This document shows, in pieces, positions 16,291 to 25,011 of a DNA stretch of 40,465 bases (positions within the stretch are counted from its first letter, which is position 1; the number at the start of each line of letters is the position of its first letter). Source of the stretch: Cryptobacterium sp. CAG:338 (lineage in GTDB: Bacteria; Actinomycetota; Coriobacteriia; Coriobacteriales; Eggerthellaceae); NCBI GenBank assembly GCA_000435475.1, contig FR896043.1, forward strand, positions 1 through 40,465, read 5' to 3'. The position numbers and the translations under genes are program-made. Under the pieces are notes generated by a model. That model did no database searches. It saw only the letters and a list, made by a program, of their open reading frames with translations, and was not told where the DNA came from.

Positions 16291-17565
16291 CTACCGAACT
16301 TTTTCTTGAAGATGAGTTTTCTCGTCGAATGCTTTTGATGATTTGTATGATGCCGCCCAGATTATAAGGGCGATTACGAGGGTAGCGGCAGCACCTGTCA
16401 TCACGGCATGCCAACCTCCTATATTCCAAAGTATTGAGGCAAGGGTGCTACCAATTGCGCAGAATATAAAATTATTAACTACAAAACAGGTATTGAGACG
16501 ACTTCGTTTGGTTGGATTAAGAGAAAACAGGCGTGATTGATTCAAAATCGAAACGCTTTGGTTGGCGAGTGAGTAAATTGCTGCAAGCACGATTAGAGCA
16601 ATTACTGAAGTTTCTGCAAATAAATCTGCAAGGATAATGCATGTCAAATTAAGGGCAAGAAAAACACCCGTTGCTTTAACCCCTAATCCACGATCTTGCA
16701 ATGATCCTACTTTCATAGCGGCGAGTGCTCCCGTAATTGCGGTTAAGCTTACTAGGCCAATTTGAAAAGTTGAATATTGGAATGGCTCTGCTGAAAGCAG
16801 AAAGGTAACCGATGTCCAAAAAATATTGAATACAATGCCAAATGAACACGCCGCAATCATCATTAAAGGGATAAGGGTTGGGGTGGTGTGAAGGGTATGA
16901 AACACATCGTGAATAAGAGCTGGGTAAGATATTTTTTCCCGATCGGGTGTTTCAGGAATCATGCGAACAATAATGAAAGCCAAAATAATATTAATTCCTG
17001 CTGCAAAAAGATAGATTGCGCGCCAATCAAACACATCGGCAACCAGGCCACTTATGGTTCGTGCAGATAAAATACCAATCGTAATTCCGCCAGAAATAAT
17101 GCCTACGTTTTTGCCTCGCTCAGTTGGGCTCGATATATCGCCAGTTAAGGGCATGATTATTTGACCCGAAATGGTCACTAAACCTAAACAGCCAAGAGAA
17201 AAAGCAAGTGCTGCAAAAGAAGGTGCCAGAGAAACTGCTATAAGGGCGATTACGGTGAGCAGCATCATAGTAAATATTAACTTGCGACGATGGAGAACAT
17301 CACCAAGCGGGACTATAAAGAAAAGGCCTAGAGCGTATCCGATCTGAGTTGCCATTATTAAAAAGCCACCCTGGGCGGTATCTATGCCAAAACCGTGAGT
17401 GATCTGCGCTAAAAGAGGCTGTGCCCAGTAAAGATTACCTACTGCCATACCCGAAGCAACGGCAAGCATAATGATTAAAGCGGGTGGGACTACTGAAGGG
17501 GAGTCGTCCTTCATAACTTCCGTGGTGTTTGAGGTGTGTTTGATATTTTCTGAATCAATATTCAT
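16291..17565 (-). CDS. MFS transporter, putative drug efflux
   Basis: 424 residues and about 12 helices. A 25-residue polar leader precedes the first helix. The stretch NLYWAQPLLAQITHGFGIDTAQGGFLIMATQIGYALGLFFIVPLGDVLHRRK has motif A at its end and is typical of a large Gram-positive MFS group often annotated as arabinose or chloramphenicol efflux. The ribosome site at the ATG at 17565 is poor; a second in-frame Met at residue 18 has GGAAG only two bases away, too close to be better. No regulator is adjacent. Substrate unknown. Confidence 0.83.
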   Translation of the reverse strand: MNIDSENIKHTSNTTEVMKDDSPSVVPPALIIMLAVASGMAVGNLYWAQPLLAQITHGFGIDTAQGGFLIMATQIGYALGLFFIVPLGDVLHRRKLIFTMMLLTVIALIAVSLAPSFAALAFSLGCLGLVTISGQIIMPLTGDISSPTERGKNVGIISGGITIGILSARTISGLVADVFDWRAIYLFAAGINIILAFIIVRMIPETPDREKISYPALIHDVFHTLHTTPTLIPLMMIAACSFGIVFNIFWTSVTFLLSAEPFQYSTFQIGLVSLTAITGALAAMKVGSLQDRGLGVKATGVFLALNLTCIILADLFAETSVIALIVLAAIYSLANQSVSILNQSRLFSLNPTKRSRLNTCFVVNNFIFCAIGSTLASILWNIGGWHAVMTGAAATLVIALIIWAASYKSSKAFDEKTHLQEKVR

Positions 17566-17783
17566 AGCGTAATTATGATACTAATTCAAAGTGGAATCAC
17601 TTGTCCTCGCGATCCGTGTCGTATCACTTTTTGCAAGGATCGGAATAAATGACAGAAAGGGTATTGTTTAAAATCGCAAGATAAGGAACAATATAAATAA
17701 TTGATTGGTCTTACCGAGGTCTTTATATATTTTTTGGGGCATTTTAGTGATTTTGGCGTTTCTAGTTCGGAAAGGAATATCGC

Positions 17784-18404
17784 ATGTTTGGCTTCGGTAG
17801 AAAAATCATAGAAGAATTTCTTAACAAAAACGTTTCTGGCAGTTCTTACGGGCGTAGCTCGTATTGCAGTACTTCTTCTTACAACTCTTCATATTCGCCT
17901 TCTCGGGAATCTGCATATCCGAGTTGCGATTATCCCGAGAATCCTGCAAGATCTCAGGATTCTTCGAGATATCAAGGCTATCCAGTATCTCAAAATCCAT
18001 TAGAGCCTAACGAAATAACTAAAGTAGTAAGTTATTTCAATAGGCAAGTACAAGATTTCGACACGTATAAGCTTTTCATTTGTGTTCAAGATCCTAATTC
18101 GGATCGACCTGTTGCAGTGCGCACACCTTCACTGCTTAGTCCTTCTGATGTTTTGTATATCTTGGATAATCCAGATTTGTTTTTGGTAGGTACTGATATC
18201 ACTGGTACGGTGTCGGATAGCTACTATGCGACTGAGCCTCGAACAATTGTAGTGGATCATCCTAGTAGCAAGAGGCGACTTGATCTTTCTCGTTTAGATG
18301 AAAAAGGGAGATTCACAATTACTATGCCTAAATATACGGTCGTTGCACGCGATGATTTGTCTGATGTGCCTCTTCAAGGACATAATGGGCCTAAAACGAG
18401 ATAG
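17784..18404 (+). CDS. Hypothetical protein with Ser/Tyr/Pro-rich N-terminus
   Basis: 206 residues, not recognised. Residues 1-75 are low-complexity (Ser, Tyr, Pro, Gln) after a short amphipathic start, MFGFGRKIIEEFLNKN. Residues 76-206 look folded: NEITKVVSYFNRQVQDFDTYKLFICVQDP and the later TEPRTIVVDHPSSKRRLDLSR. There is no signal peptide or membrane helix. GGAAAGGAA precedes the ATG, so it is well expressed in principle. A small membrane protein follows 81 bases later on the same strand. Confidence 0.65.
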   Translation: MFGFGRKIIEEFLNKNVSGSSYGRSSYCSTSSYNSSYSPSRESAYPSCDYPENPARSQDSSRYQGYPVSQNPLEPNEITKVVSYFNRQVQDFDTYKLFICVQDPNSDRPVAVRTPSLLSPSDVLYILDNPDLFLVGTDITGTVSDSYYATEPRTIVVDHPSSKRRLDLSRLDEKGRFTITMPKYTVVARDDLSDVPLQGHNGPKTR

Positions 18405-18485
18405 GGCTAAACTCTGTCGTTTGAGAATGTCTGAATCGGCGACTTGCTGAAATTTGTTGGTAGTGTTTAGGCAAAGGAATACTCT

Positions 18486-18704
18486 ATGGAATTCATCGCT
18501 TTAATTTTCTATATCTATGCGTTTGTGCAATTCGTTAAAATGTGCGGCTTTTTGCTAACTGATTCTGTTGCTATTCGTATGCACGACAAGCCATACAGGG
18601 ACAGCGAACCAAGAATGGGTCGCTTAGGTAGATCCTATAAAGCTTTTGGCAAAATGATTTTGGCAATTTTGCTTGGTACGGGCTGCATGATGCTTACGAT
18701 GTAG
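18486..18704 (+). CDS. Small membrane protein
   Basis: 72 residues with two hydrophobic segments, about 2-24 (FIALIFYIYAFVQFVKMCGF) and 55-71, joined by a basic loop (RMGRLGRSYKAFGK). AAAGGAA lies eight bases upstream of the ATG. Not recognised. The preceding hypothetical gene on the same strand may be co-transcribed. Confidence 0.55.
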   Translation: MEFIALIFYIYAFVQFVKMCGFLLTDSVAIRMHDKPYRDSEPRMGRLGRSYKAFGKMILAILLGTGCMMLTM

Positions 18705-18732
18705 CGTCATTCTCGTTTTGGTTTGGGGTGCT

Positions 18733-18756
18733 ACCTGGATTAATACCTGGATTAAT
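18733..18756. repeat. Two tandem 12-bp repeats
   Basis: ACCTGGATTAAT occurs twice without a gap. Each unit ends in the self-complementary ATTAAT. It lies in the spacer upstream of the Lar-like gene and might be a binding site; nothing else supports this. Confidence 0.5.
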
Positions 18757-18893
18757 ACAGCCCTACGACATGGCTATAAGGTATACAATAGGAATAGAGA
18801 AAATTGCACTAAGCAAAAGGGGATTTGAAAGTTTGGTGCAAGACTCAAAGAAGCTTATTTCTCGCATTTCAAATGCTGAAGGAGGGATGGGAA

Positions 18894-19130
18894 ATGGCTG
18901 GATTGAATATTTGTCCGTATTGCGGAAGTCCTGAAGTTCATGTTTCTGAATGGTTTGATAGCGACAGTGGTGAACCATCCTACTATGTTGCATGCGACAA
19001 GTGCGGTTATGAAGCAGAGACAAAACAGCCTACCTATGAAGAAGCAGTTGATCATTGGAACAGGCGTGCGTCGTTTGATGTTCATAATGCCGACGAGGGT
19101 GAAAAGGGCTTATACAGCGATCCTATTTAG
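18894..19130 (+). CDS. Lar-like zinc-ribbon protein (restriction alleviation family)
   Basis: 78 residues. Two Cys pairs, C7-x2-C10 and C34-x2-C37 (ICPYCGS...VACDKCGY), are followed by EEAVDHWNRRA at 49-59. This CPFCG...CxxCG...W-NRR layout is the signature of the Lar family, first known from a prophage gene that weakens type I restriction. AAGGAGGG sits seven bases before the ATG at 18894, which rules out the longer upstream reading. No other phage gene is nearby, so it may be a domesticated or stray copy. Confidence 0.7.
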   Translation: MAGLNICPYCGSPEVHVSEWFDSDSGEPSYYVACDKCGYEAETKQPTYEEAVDHWNRRASFDVHNADEGEKGLYSDPI

Positions 19131-19175
19131 AAAAAGCAAAGAGCATCAGAGCTATATATTCAAAGTAAATTCAAA

Positions 19176-19219
19176 GAGCGCCTGTTTAGAGCATTGGTTG
19201 TACGCTTAAGCAGGCGCTC
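19176..19219. terminator. Bidirectional hairpin terminator
   Basis: GAGCGCCTG (19176-19184) pairs perfectly with CAGGCGCTC (19211-19219). T-rich sequence follows on both strands. It separates the Lar-like gene from the convergent fbp gene. Confidence 0.75.
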
Positions 19220-19228
19220 ATTCTACTT

Positions 19229-21151
19229 TTATATTTGTTCTGCAATCTTTCCTTTACGGTAAGCAGAAATTAGTTTTTCTAAATCAGCAATACGCTTTTT
19301 GAGGTGTTTTCCTGCATCGGTTTCGGCAACTTGAAGTGTGTGGTCTGCCTCGCTAATGATCCGTTCAGTTGATTCAACCCATTTATCTTCTCGAATTGCT
19401 GCAACGCTTCCCACAAAAGGCTGATGAGATACAAGACGTATTCCTTTGGCATCAGAGACCAAGGTAAAACCTGCAATGCCAGTGGTAGATTGATAGGCAT
19501 TAGACATTCCGCCGTCAATAATAATGACTTTGCCACCACACTTAACGGGATCTTCGCCATCCTTTACTTTGACAGGCGTATGACCGCATACAATGCGTGC
19601 GGTTTCAGGGTTCATACCGAAATCTTCAAAAATCGCATCAAGAACTTCGGCATCTTCAAGGAGCGAGTAGTAAGAGTTTTTTACTTCTTTACGTGCTGCT
19701 TTATCTTCGATCAGATAAATTTCGAACGTTGCCATCTTGCTTTTTGCGAATAAAGGCGATCCTTCTCCCAGCCAGAGATACCAAAGCAAATCACAACCAC
19801 GCTTGCGGCTTTCAGGATCTTTGGCGGTAAAGGCATCGCGTACATATTTGTCTACGGCATCAAAAAGCGCTTTTCCTTTGTAGGTTTTACCATAGATGTT
19901 TACCTCTTTAAGTGTTCCATCAGGGTTAAGGGGAACACAGGCATGATACATAAGCGTATTGTTTTCGATTTTATATAAGCTCCCTTTTTTAAGAAGGAGC
20001 GCCATGTGACGTTGAAGCTTTTCACAATTAAGGAAGGCTTGCTCAAGCGAGCACATAACCGCTTCTTCTTCGTCGGTTAGTTTGTAGGGATCTGTCCAAT
20101 CGACGGTAGGGAATATTGCATCGGTAATTGCGTATTCAACGCCATCTACTTCTACCGTATTAGTTTCGAGGTTGATTTTATGCAGTAATTTTCGATCTTC
20201 CAGGTTAAAAGAAGGATTGTCATCGATATGTTTTGCTTCTACTTTGAATTGCAGAATAGCCATCGCTTTTTGGATCTTTACATTGAGATCATATTCTTGT
20301 TGCGAAAGAGCAGGGTTGCCCTTTAGTCCATACCCAACACAGGGATCGTCACGATAGGCTTCAAGTGCAAAGTTGGCTAGGGGTAAAATATTTATGCCGT
20401 AGGCATCGGTTAGGATGGACAGATTTCCATAGCGGGCACAGTTGCGTACAACATGAGCAATGCAACCGCGCTGGCCAAGCGCAGCTCCCATCCAAACAAT
20501 ATCGTGGTTGCCCCATTGAATATCGATACGGGGCGAATTTGCAAGCTCGTCCATGATCAGTTCAGGAAAAGGACCGCGGTCATATACATCGCCTACCATA
20601 TGAAGCTTGCCAACGAGCAAAGTTCTTACTGCAAGGCACAAAGCTTCCAGGTAAGGAGCTGCGGTGTTGGTTGCGATGAGCGATGAGACGATTTCGGTTG
20701 GGTAATCAAGCGAGAGCAAGTCTTGGGTGAGAACGGCAAATTCTTCAGGAAGCGCATCGGCTAATTCGCGATTGGAATGAGTAAGTAAAAAATAGTCAAT
20801 CAAAACTAATAGTTGTGAAATGGATTCTTCGTACCATGCTGCGGTTTCAACTTCGTCGGATAGAACACAGTCCATTTTTTCTTGCGGATAACAAATTAGA
20901 CAGGTAAGAGCTGCTTTTTCTTGATCGGTTAGCGATTGGTCAAACGCTTCGTTTATAACGCGCTGTAAACTTCCGCAGCCAGTTCTTAAAATGTTGGCAA
21001 ATGCTTCATATTCACCATGAATATCAGATATATAAAGTTCAGTAGGTTTTGGAAGTGATAGCTCTCCGGAATAGTGAGCTATTGCGCTTGCGGCTTGGCG
21101 TGAAGTGGGAAAAGAATGCGATAGCAGTTCTAAGTAGCGAGCTTTTTTCAT
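19229..21151 (-). CDS. fbp: Fructose-1,6-bisphosphatase, class III
   Basis: 640 residues, the usual size for class III FBPase. It hydrolyses fructose-1,6-bisphosphate to fructose-6-phosphate in gluconeogenesis, with Mn2+. Metallophosphatase motifs are present in order: YISDIHGEYEAF near 40-51, GDVYDRGPFPEL, IQWGNHDIVWMG, and the C-terminal VCGHTPVKVKDGEDP followed by VIIIDGG. GGAGGT lies 11 bases before the ATG. Class III enzymes occur in Firmicutes and some Coriobacteria. A class II aldolase gene starts about 1.15 kb away on the other strand; aldolase makes this enzyme's substrate. Confidence 0.95.
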   Translation of the reverse strand: MKKARYLELLSHSFPTSRQAASAIAHYSGELSLPKPTELYISDIHGEYEAFANILRTGCGSLQRVINEAFDQSLTDQEKAALTCLICYPQEKMDCVLSDEVETAAWYEESISQLLVLIDYFLLTHSNRELADALPEEFAVLTQDLLSLDYPTEIVSSLIATNTAAPYLEALCLAVRTLLVGKLHMVGDVYDRGPFPELIMDELANSPRIDIQWGNHDIVWMGAALGQRGCIAHVVRNCARYGNLSILTDAYGINILPLANFALEAYRDDPCVGYGLKGNPALSQQEYDLNVKIQKAMAILQFKVEAKHIDDNPSFNLEDRKLLHKINLETNTVEVDGVEYAITDAIFPTVDWTDPYKLTDEEEAVMCSLEQAFLNCEKLQRHMALLLKKGSLYKIENNTLMYHACVPLNPDGTLKEVNIYGKTYKGKALFDAVDKYVRDAFTAKDPESRKRGCDLLWYLWLGEGSPLFAKSKMATFEIYLIEDKAARKEVKNSYYSLLEDAEVLDAIFEDFGMNPETARIVCGHTPVKVKDGEDPVKCGGKVIIIDGGMSNAYQSTTGIAGFTLVSDAKGIRLVSHQPFVGSVAAIREDKWVESTERIISEADHTLQVAETDAGKHLKKRIADLEKLISAYRKGKIAEQI

Positions 21152-21409
21152 GATGTTAGTTCGACCTCCGATATAGCATGGGCCTATGTTGGGTAATGCT
21201 TAAAGTATTTTTTAGCATAGAGCGAATGAGATAGACACAATTCTATACGAAATAGTGCTTAAGTGAGAAAAGGGGTAAGGTCCCTGAAAAGAAAGACGGC
21301 ATGCAGAACTTAATACGAACGAACGTCGAAATAGCACAAGAAAAAAGAGCTGGAATAATATTTGAAACGAGGATAACCGTTACCTTCTCAAAGAAAATAA
21401 CATGTCGCA

Positions 21410-21949
21410 TTATTTCTTTTTATTGGTTTTAGCGGCAATAGCACGAGTCATTATTTCATCTTCATCCTTGCCAGTGATCAAACAATAGAGGGCAAAAATA
21501 ATTCGCAGTCCAATATTGAACAACAAAATATAGAAGATTAAAAAAAGTACACTCAATACAACATCGGCGATAAATTCAGAGGGGAAAAATACCCAAAACG
21601 CTATCTTTTGCACTATTCGGGAAACGAGTAGCAGACAGGCTATTCCGACCAGAATGCGTGCTGGTAGCCACACCTTACATAGAGCACCTATTGATCGAAT
21701 AGAGTTAAGAACAAGCATGGATACTATTGCAAGTGTTGCTGCGCATATTCCCGAACATAGCAAAGTAAAACCAATATCAAGAGATTCATTATTTGCTTGA
21801 GCGCTAGAAAAACCAACAAGGATCCCAAAAAGTGCACCGAAAATGGCAAATCCAATAATAATCCGCGCATCCCATTTGCGTTTACCTTGTATGACATCTC
21901 TGGCATATTGTATTTCGTCTTTGGTTGGCGGGGTGTTGAAGTCGGTCAT
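21410..21949 (-). CDS. Multi-pass membrane protein of unknown function
   Basis: 179 residues with hydrophobic segments at about 29-50, 58-83, 94-116 and 125-156. A polar N-terminus and a Lys-rich C-terminus (AAKTNKKK) are both likely cytoplasmic. Not recognised. The ribosome site is weak (GCGAAGCG). It lies between fbp and the aldolase cluster without an obvious operon link. Confidence 0.6.
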   Translation of the reverse strand: MTDFNTPPTKDEIQYARDVIQGKRKWDARIIIGFAIFGALFGILVGFSSAQANNESLDIGFTLLCSGICAATLAIVSMLVLNSIRSIGALCKVWLPARILVGIACLLLVSRIVQKIAFWVFFPSEFIADVVLSVLFLIFYILLFNIGLRIIFALYCLITGKDEDEIMTRAIAAKTNKKK

Positions 21950-22304
21950 GAAAAGTCGCTTCGCTTGTAGGTTATTGTCTTATTTATGAGTATAAGGCGG
22001 CGCTTTTTGCAACCATGGGACTAGACGGCTCGTTTAACACTTATTTTGCAATGAGTTGAAATGGGATGCTCATTTACTGCAGTCGTTAAGTTTTGTTGTT
22101 TGTCAATCTCTAAAAGAAGATTTGGCGATAAGAGCCTGTTCGCGGTGCTTACCTATTTGAAAGTTCCTAGAATCGTACCTGCTTGGAAGATATAATTTTG
22201 GTACATTCACGCATGGATGGGGTTAATGGGATACCTTATCTTTGTTGCTTGAGTGTAATTAAAAGGCGTACGGTGGGGAATTACGCTGAAGAAGGGGATT
22301 GTAT
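21950..22304. other. Intergenic spacer upstream of the aldolase gene
   Basis: 355 bases with no convincing gene. TATAAT at 22191-22196 is a good -10 box on the + strand, about 110 bases before the aldolase start, but no clear -35 box accompanies it. GAAGGGGA at 22291-22298 is the aldolase ribosome site. No catabolite-repression-type site was recognised. Confidence 0.4.
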
Positions 22305-23135
22305 ATGCTGGTAAGTTCAAATGAAATGCTTCAAAAGGCATGGAAGGAAGGCTACGCTATTCCTTCACCTGATTTTGTAGATTCAAATTCCGTTCGTGCT
22401 TATGCGCAAGTAGCCCAGGAATTTAATGCTCCTTTGATTTTGAGTTTTGCGGAAGTTCATTTGGAGCAGTTAAGCATTGAAGAAGCTGCGCTGTTGGGCA
22501 AGTACTATGCGGAAAAAACGGATGCACCTGTGGCGCTTCACTTAGATCATGGCACCAAATTGGAAACGGTAGAAGAATCAATTAGATGTGGTTTTACTTC
22601 GGTCATGATTGATGCTTCCAGTAAAACTTTAGAGGAAAACATAGCTCTTACTAAAGAGGTTTGCCAATTAGCGCACGCTCATGGGGTGACGGTTGAAGCT
22701 GAAATTGGCCATGTGGGAACTGAAGAAAGCAATAATCCCCATGCGATGTCTGAGAGCGTATATACCGAAGTGGATTCGGCAAAGAAATTAATGGAGGCAA
22801 CAGGGGTAGATTCCTTGGCGGTTTCTATTGGCACCGTGCATGGTACGTACAAAGGTGAGCCTCATATTAGCTTTGAACGCTTGGCGGAACTTAATGCTGC
22901 ACTTCAAATTCCGCTTGTTCTGCACGGAGGCTCTGGTTCAGGTGATGAAAACTTGGCGAGGTGCGCTCAAGGTGGTATCGCAAAAGTAAATCTCTACACC
23001 GACTTTATTCTTGCAGCACGAGATGCGGTATACGATCAACATCCAAACAATTGGGTTGAACTTTTGAATACAGGCGATGAAGCAATGCGTAAGGTCTTAC
23101 GTCATTACTATGCCGTATTGCGCTGTATAGCGTAA
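22305..23135 (+). CDS. Class II fructose-bisphosphate/tagatose-bisphosphate-type aldolase
   Basis: 276 residues. Class II (Zn-dependent) aldolases join DHAP to an aldehyde such as glyceraldehyde-3-phosphate. Catalytic D81 and Zn ligands H82, H179 and H207 are in LHLDHG, SIGTVHGTYKG and VLHGGSGSG, and EAEIGHVG is also diagnostic. The N-terminus reads YAIPSPDFVDSNSVRAY instead of the common GYAVPAFNV, a divergent subgroup. The ATG at 22305 has GAAGGGGA six bases upstream, better than the TTG at 22299. DhaL and DhaK genes follow, so its DHAP may come from dihydroxyacetone. The ketose product cannot be fixed from sequence. Confidence 0.88.
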   Translation: MLVSSNEMLQKAWKEGYAIPSPDFVDSNSVRAYAQVAQEFNAPLILSFAEVHLEQLSIEEAALLGKYYAEKTDAPVALHLDHGTKLETVEESIRCGFTSVMIDASSKTLEENIALTKEVCQLAHAHGVTVEAEIGHVGTEESNNPHAMSESVYTEVDSAKKLMEATGVDSLAVSIGTVHGTYKGEPHISFERLAELNAALQIPLVLHGGSGSGDENLARCAQGGIAKVNLYTDFILAARDAVYDQHPNNWVELLNTGDEAMRKVLRHYYAVLRCIA

Positions 23136-23299
23136 TTGTTGTTTGTGCACGAAGATTCTTGGATGCCATGCGCTTGGTGCAATGGCTGTTTTGCTGCACC
23201 AATCTAGTGTTAAACGGAAGAAACTTTCAGTGGTCGATTTAAGTTTAAGAGTTTAGTGTTTTGCTTTGATGGGGGTCAAAGGCTTTAGGAGGGGTAAAA

Positions 23300-23908
23300 G
23301 TGATTACAAAAGAGGAGCTTGCAGCTCGCTTTGTTCATGCGAGCGAAAACGTTATTGCCGCTGAAGACAAACTTACTGAAATTGATTCTCAGTTTGGGGA
23401 TGCAGATCATGGGTTAACCATGGTCAAGATCGCTAATGCGATAAAAGGGGCAATTGACGAATCGGATGGCGGTATCCAGGAAATGCTTGATGATGTCGCC
23501 ATGGCGGTAATGGTTCTTAATGGAGGCAGCGCGGTCCCCCTTTGGAATACTTGGCTTGATGGACTACAGGAAGTAGCACCTGAGGGTGCTGAAGTGGATA
23601 CCGAGCAGTTAAAAGCAATGTTTGCTCACGCGCTAGAAGAGCTTGCCGATATGAGTGGTGCCGAAGTGGGCGATAAGACCATGATGGATGCGGTTATTCC
23701 TGCGAGTGAAGCAATTGCTGCATATTCAGGCGATGAAGCAGGTTTATTTGAAATAGCAGCTCAGGCAGCAGAAGCGGGCGCAGAGAATTCAAAGAATTTT
23801 GTTTCAAAATTTGGTCGCGCAAAAAGCTACGGAGAAAAAACTATTGGTACGCCAGATGCTGGAGCAGTATCGATGGCATGCTTTTTTAGGGGTCTTGCGC
23901 AAGCATAA
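23300..23908 (+). CDS. dhaL: Dihydroxyacetone kinase subunit DhaL (nucleotide-binding)
   Basis: 202 residues. DhaL holds ADP/ATP-Mg and passes phosphate to the substrate bound on DhaK. IDSQFGDADHGLTM gives the Mg-binding D29, D34 and D36, corresponding to the known Asp triad. GGSAVPLW is the glycine-rich nucleotide loop, DKTMMDAVIPA follows, and SYGEKTIGTPDAGAVS is the C-terminal signature. The canonical GDGDHG reads GDADHG. The start is GTG at 23300 with GGAGGGG just upstream. The order is L then K. No DhaM phosphotransferase lies in the window, so the phosphate donor is open. Confidence 0.92.
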   Translation: MITKEELAARFVHASENVIAAEDKLTEIDSQFGDADHGLTMVKIANAIKGAIDESDGGIQEMLDDVAMAVMVLNGGSAVPLWNTWLDGLQEVAPEGAEVDTEQLKAMFAHALEELADMSGAEVGDKTMMDAVIPASEAIAAYSGDEAGLFEIAAQAAEAGAENSKNFVSKFGRAKSYGEKTIGTPDAGAVSMACFFRGLAQA

Positions 23909-23946
23909 GGGGAAGCTGTGCATTACGAAAAACAAGGAGGAAACCA

Positions 23947-24942
23947 ATGATGAAAAAATTTATTAACAGCCAGGAGACCATCACTGACGAAGAGCTTGTG
24001 GGCTTTGGATTGGCTTATGGAGATATCTTAACCGTAGACGGCCATACCGTAGTAAGCAAAGATCTTGAAAAAGCGGATCGCGTAACGATTGTTACCTATG
24101 GAGGTTCTGGCCACGAACCTGCACAAAAGGGGTTTGTAGGTAAGGGCATGCTGGATATTCAAGTTGATGGTGATATTTTTGCTGCACCTAATGGGGCAGC
24201 GGTTTTTGAGGCGATGAAGCTTGCTGATAAGGGTCACGGAGTTTTGCTTCTGACGCTCAATTATGCAGGTGACCGGCTAGCTGGAAAGCAAGCAATGAAG
24301 CTTGCAAAGAAAGCTGGAATGAACGTTCGTCAGGTAATTACGGGTGAAGAAATTCGCTATAATGAAGAATGTGAAGATAATCAGCGCGGTTTAGCAGGTT
24401 GTGTGCCTGTATATCATATTGCTGCAGCAGCTGCTGCCGAAGGAAAGACTCTTGATGAAGTAGCAGATATTGCTCAGCGCTATGCTGAGAGCATGGCTTC
24501 AATTACAGTAAAGAGCACCGATGCAACTCATCCCCAAAATGGTATGCCATTTGGCGATTTAGGCGAGACAGACCAGATGGAAATTGGCGCAGGTCAGCAT
24601 GGTGAAGGTGGCGGTGTTCGCGTTCCAATGGCTTCCTCCAAAGAGACGGTTGGGATGATTGCTCCTAAGTTGGTGGAGCATGTAGGTCTTGAAAAAGGCG
24701 ACAAGGCTTTCGTTATGATTAATGGCTGCGGCGCTACGACTATGATGGAAATGCTTATTCTCTACAAGGATACGGTTGAGTATCTTGAAGAGCTCGGTGT
24801 AGAAGTAGTTGCCAATATGGTTGGAGAGATTTTGACCGTTCAAGAATCAGGCGGATTCCAGATGAATATTGCAAAATGGGATGATGAGTTCTTGAGCCTT
24901 TGGAATACCCCTGCTCATACTCCTGTTTTCTTTAAGGAATAG
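23947..24942 (+). CDS. dhaK: Dihydroxyacetone kinase subunit DhaK (substrate-binding)
   Basis: 331 residues. DhaK binds dihydroxyacetone covalently through a histidine: H218 in AGQHGEGG here (usually GIHGEPG). GGSGHEPAQKGFVG at 52-65 carries the second key residue, H56. AAGGAGG is six bases before the first ATG. It lies 38 bases after dhaL, in an operon. Related kinases use erythrulose or other C3-C4 ketoses, and the altered active-site neighbourhood (QHGEGG) leaves room for such a substrate. Confidence 0.92.
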   Translation: MMKKFINSQETITDEELVGFGLAYGDILTVDGHTVVSKDLEKADRVTIVTYGGSGHEPAQKGFVGKGMLDIQVDGDIFAAPNGAAVFEAMKLADKGHGVLLLTLNYAGDRLAGKQAMKLAKKAGMNVRQVITGEEIRYNEECEDNQRGLAGCVPVYHIAAAAAAEGKTLDEVADIAQRYAESMASITVKSTDATHPQNGMPFGDLGETDQMEIGAGQHGEGGGVRVPMASSKETVGMIAPKLVEHVGLEKGDKAFVMINGCGATTMMEMLILYKDTVEYLEELGVEVVANMVGEILTVQESGGFQMNIAKWDDEFLSLWNTPAHTPVFFKE

Positions 24943-25011
24943 CCCAGAGGAGTGGTTATACGTTTGTCCTAACCGATTTGTGGTTTAGTGTTTGAATATT
25001 AGGAGGCTTCA

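Noticed and set aside
18728..18934. A 68-codon + strand frame before and overlapping the Lar-like gene
   Set aside because: GTG start without a ribosome site; it overlaps the well-supported Lar-like gene in another frame and has no recognisable motif.
21152..21409. Possible small RNA or gene between fbp and the 21410-21949 gene
   Set aside because: No stable stem with a T-run, no ribosome site and no coding bias was seen.
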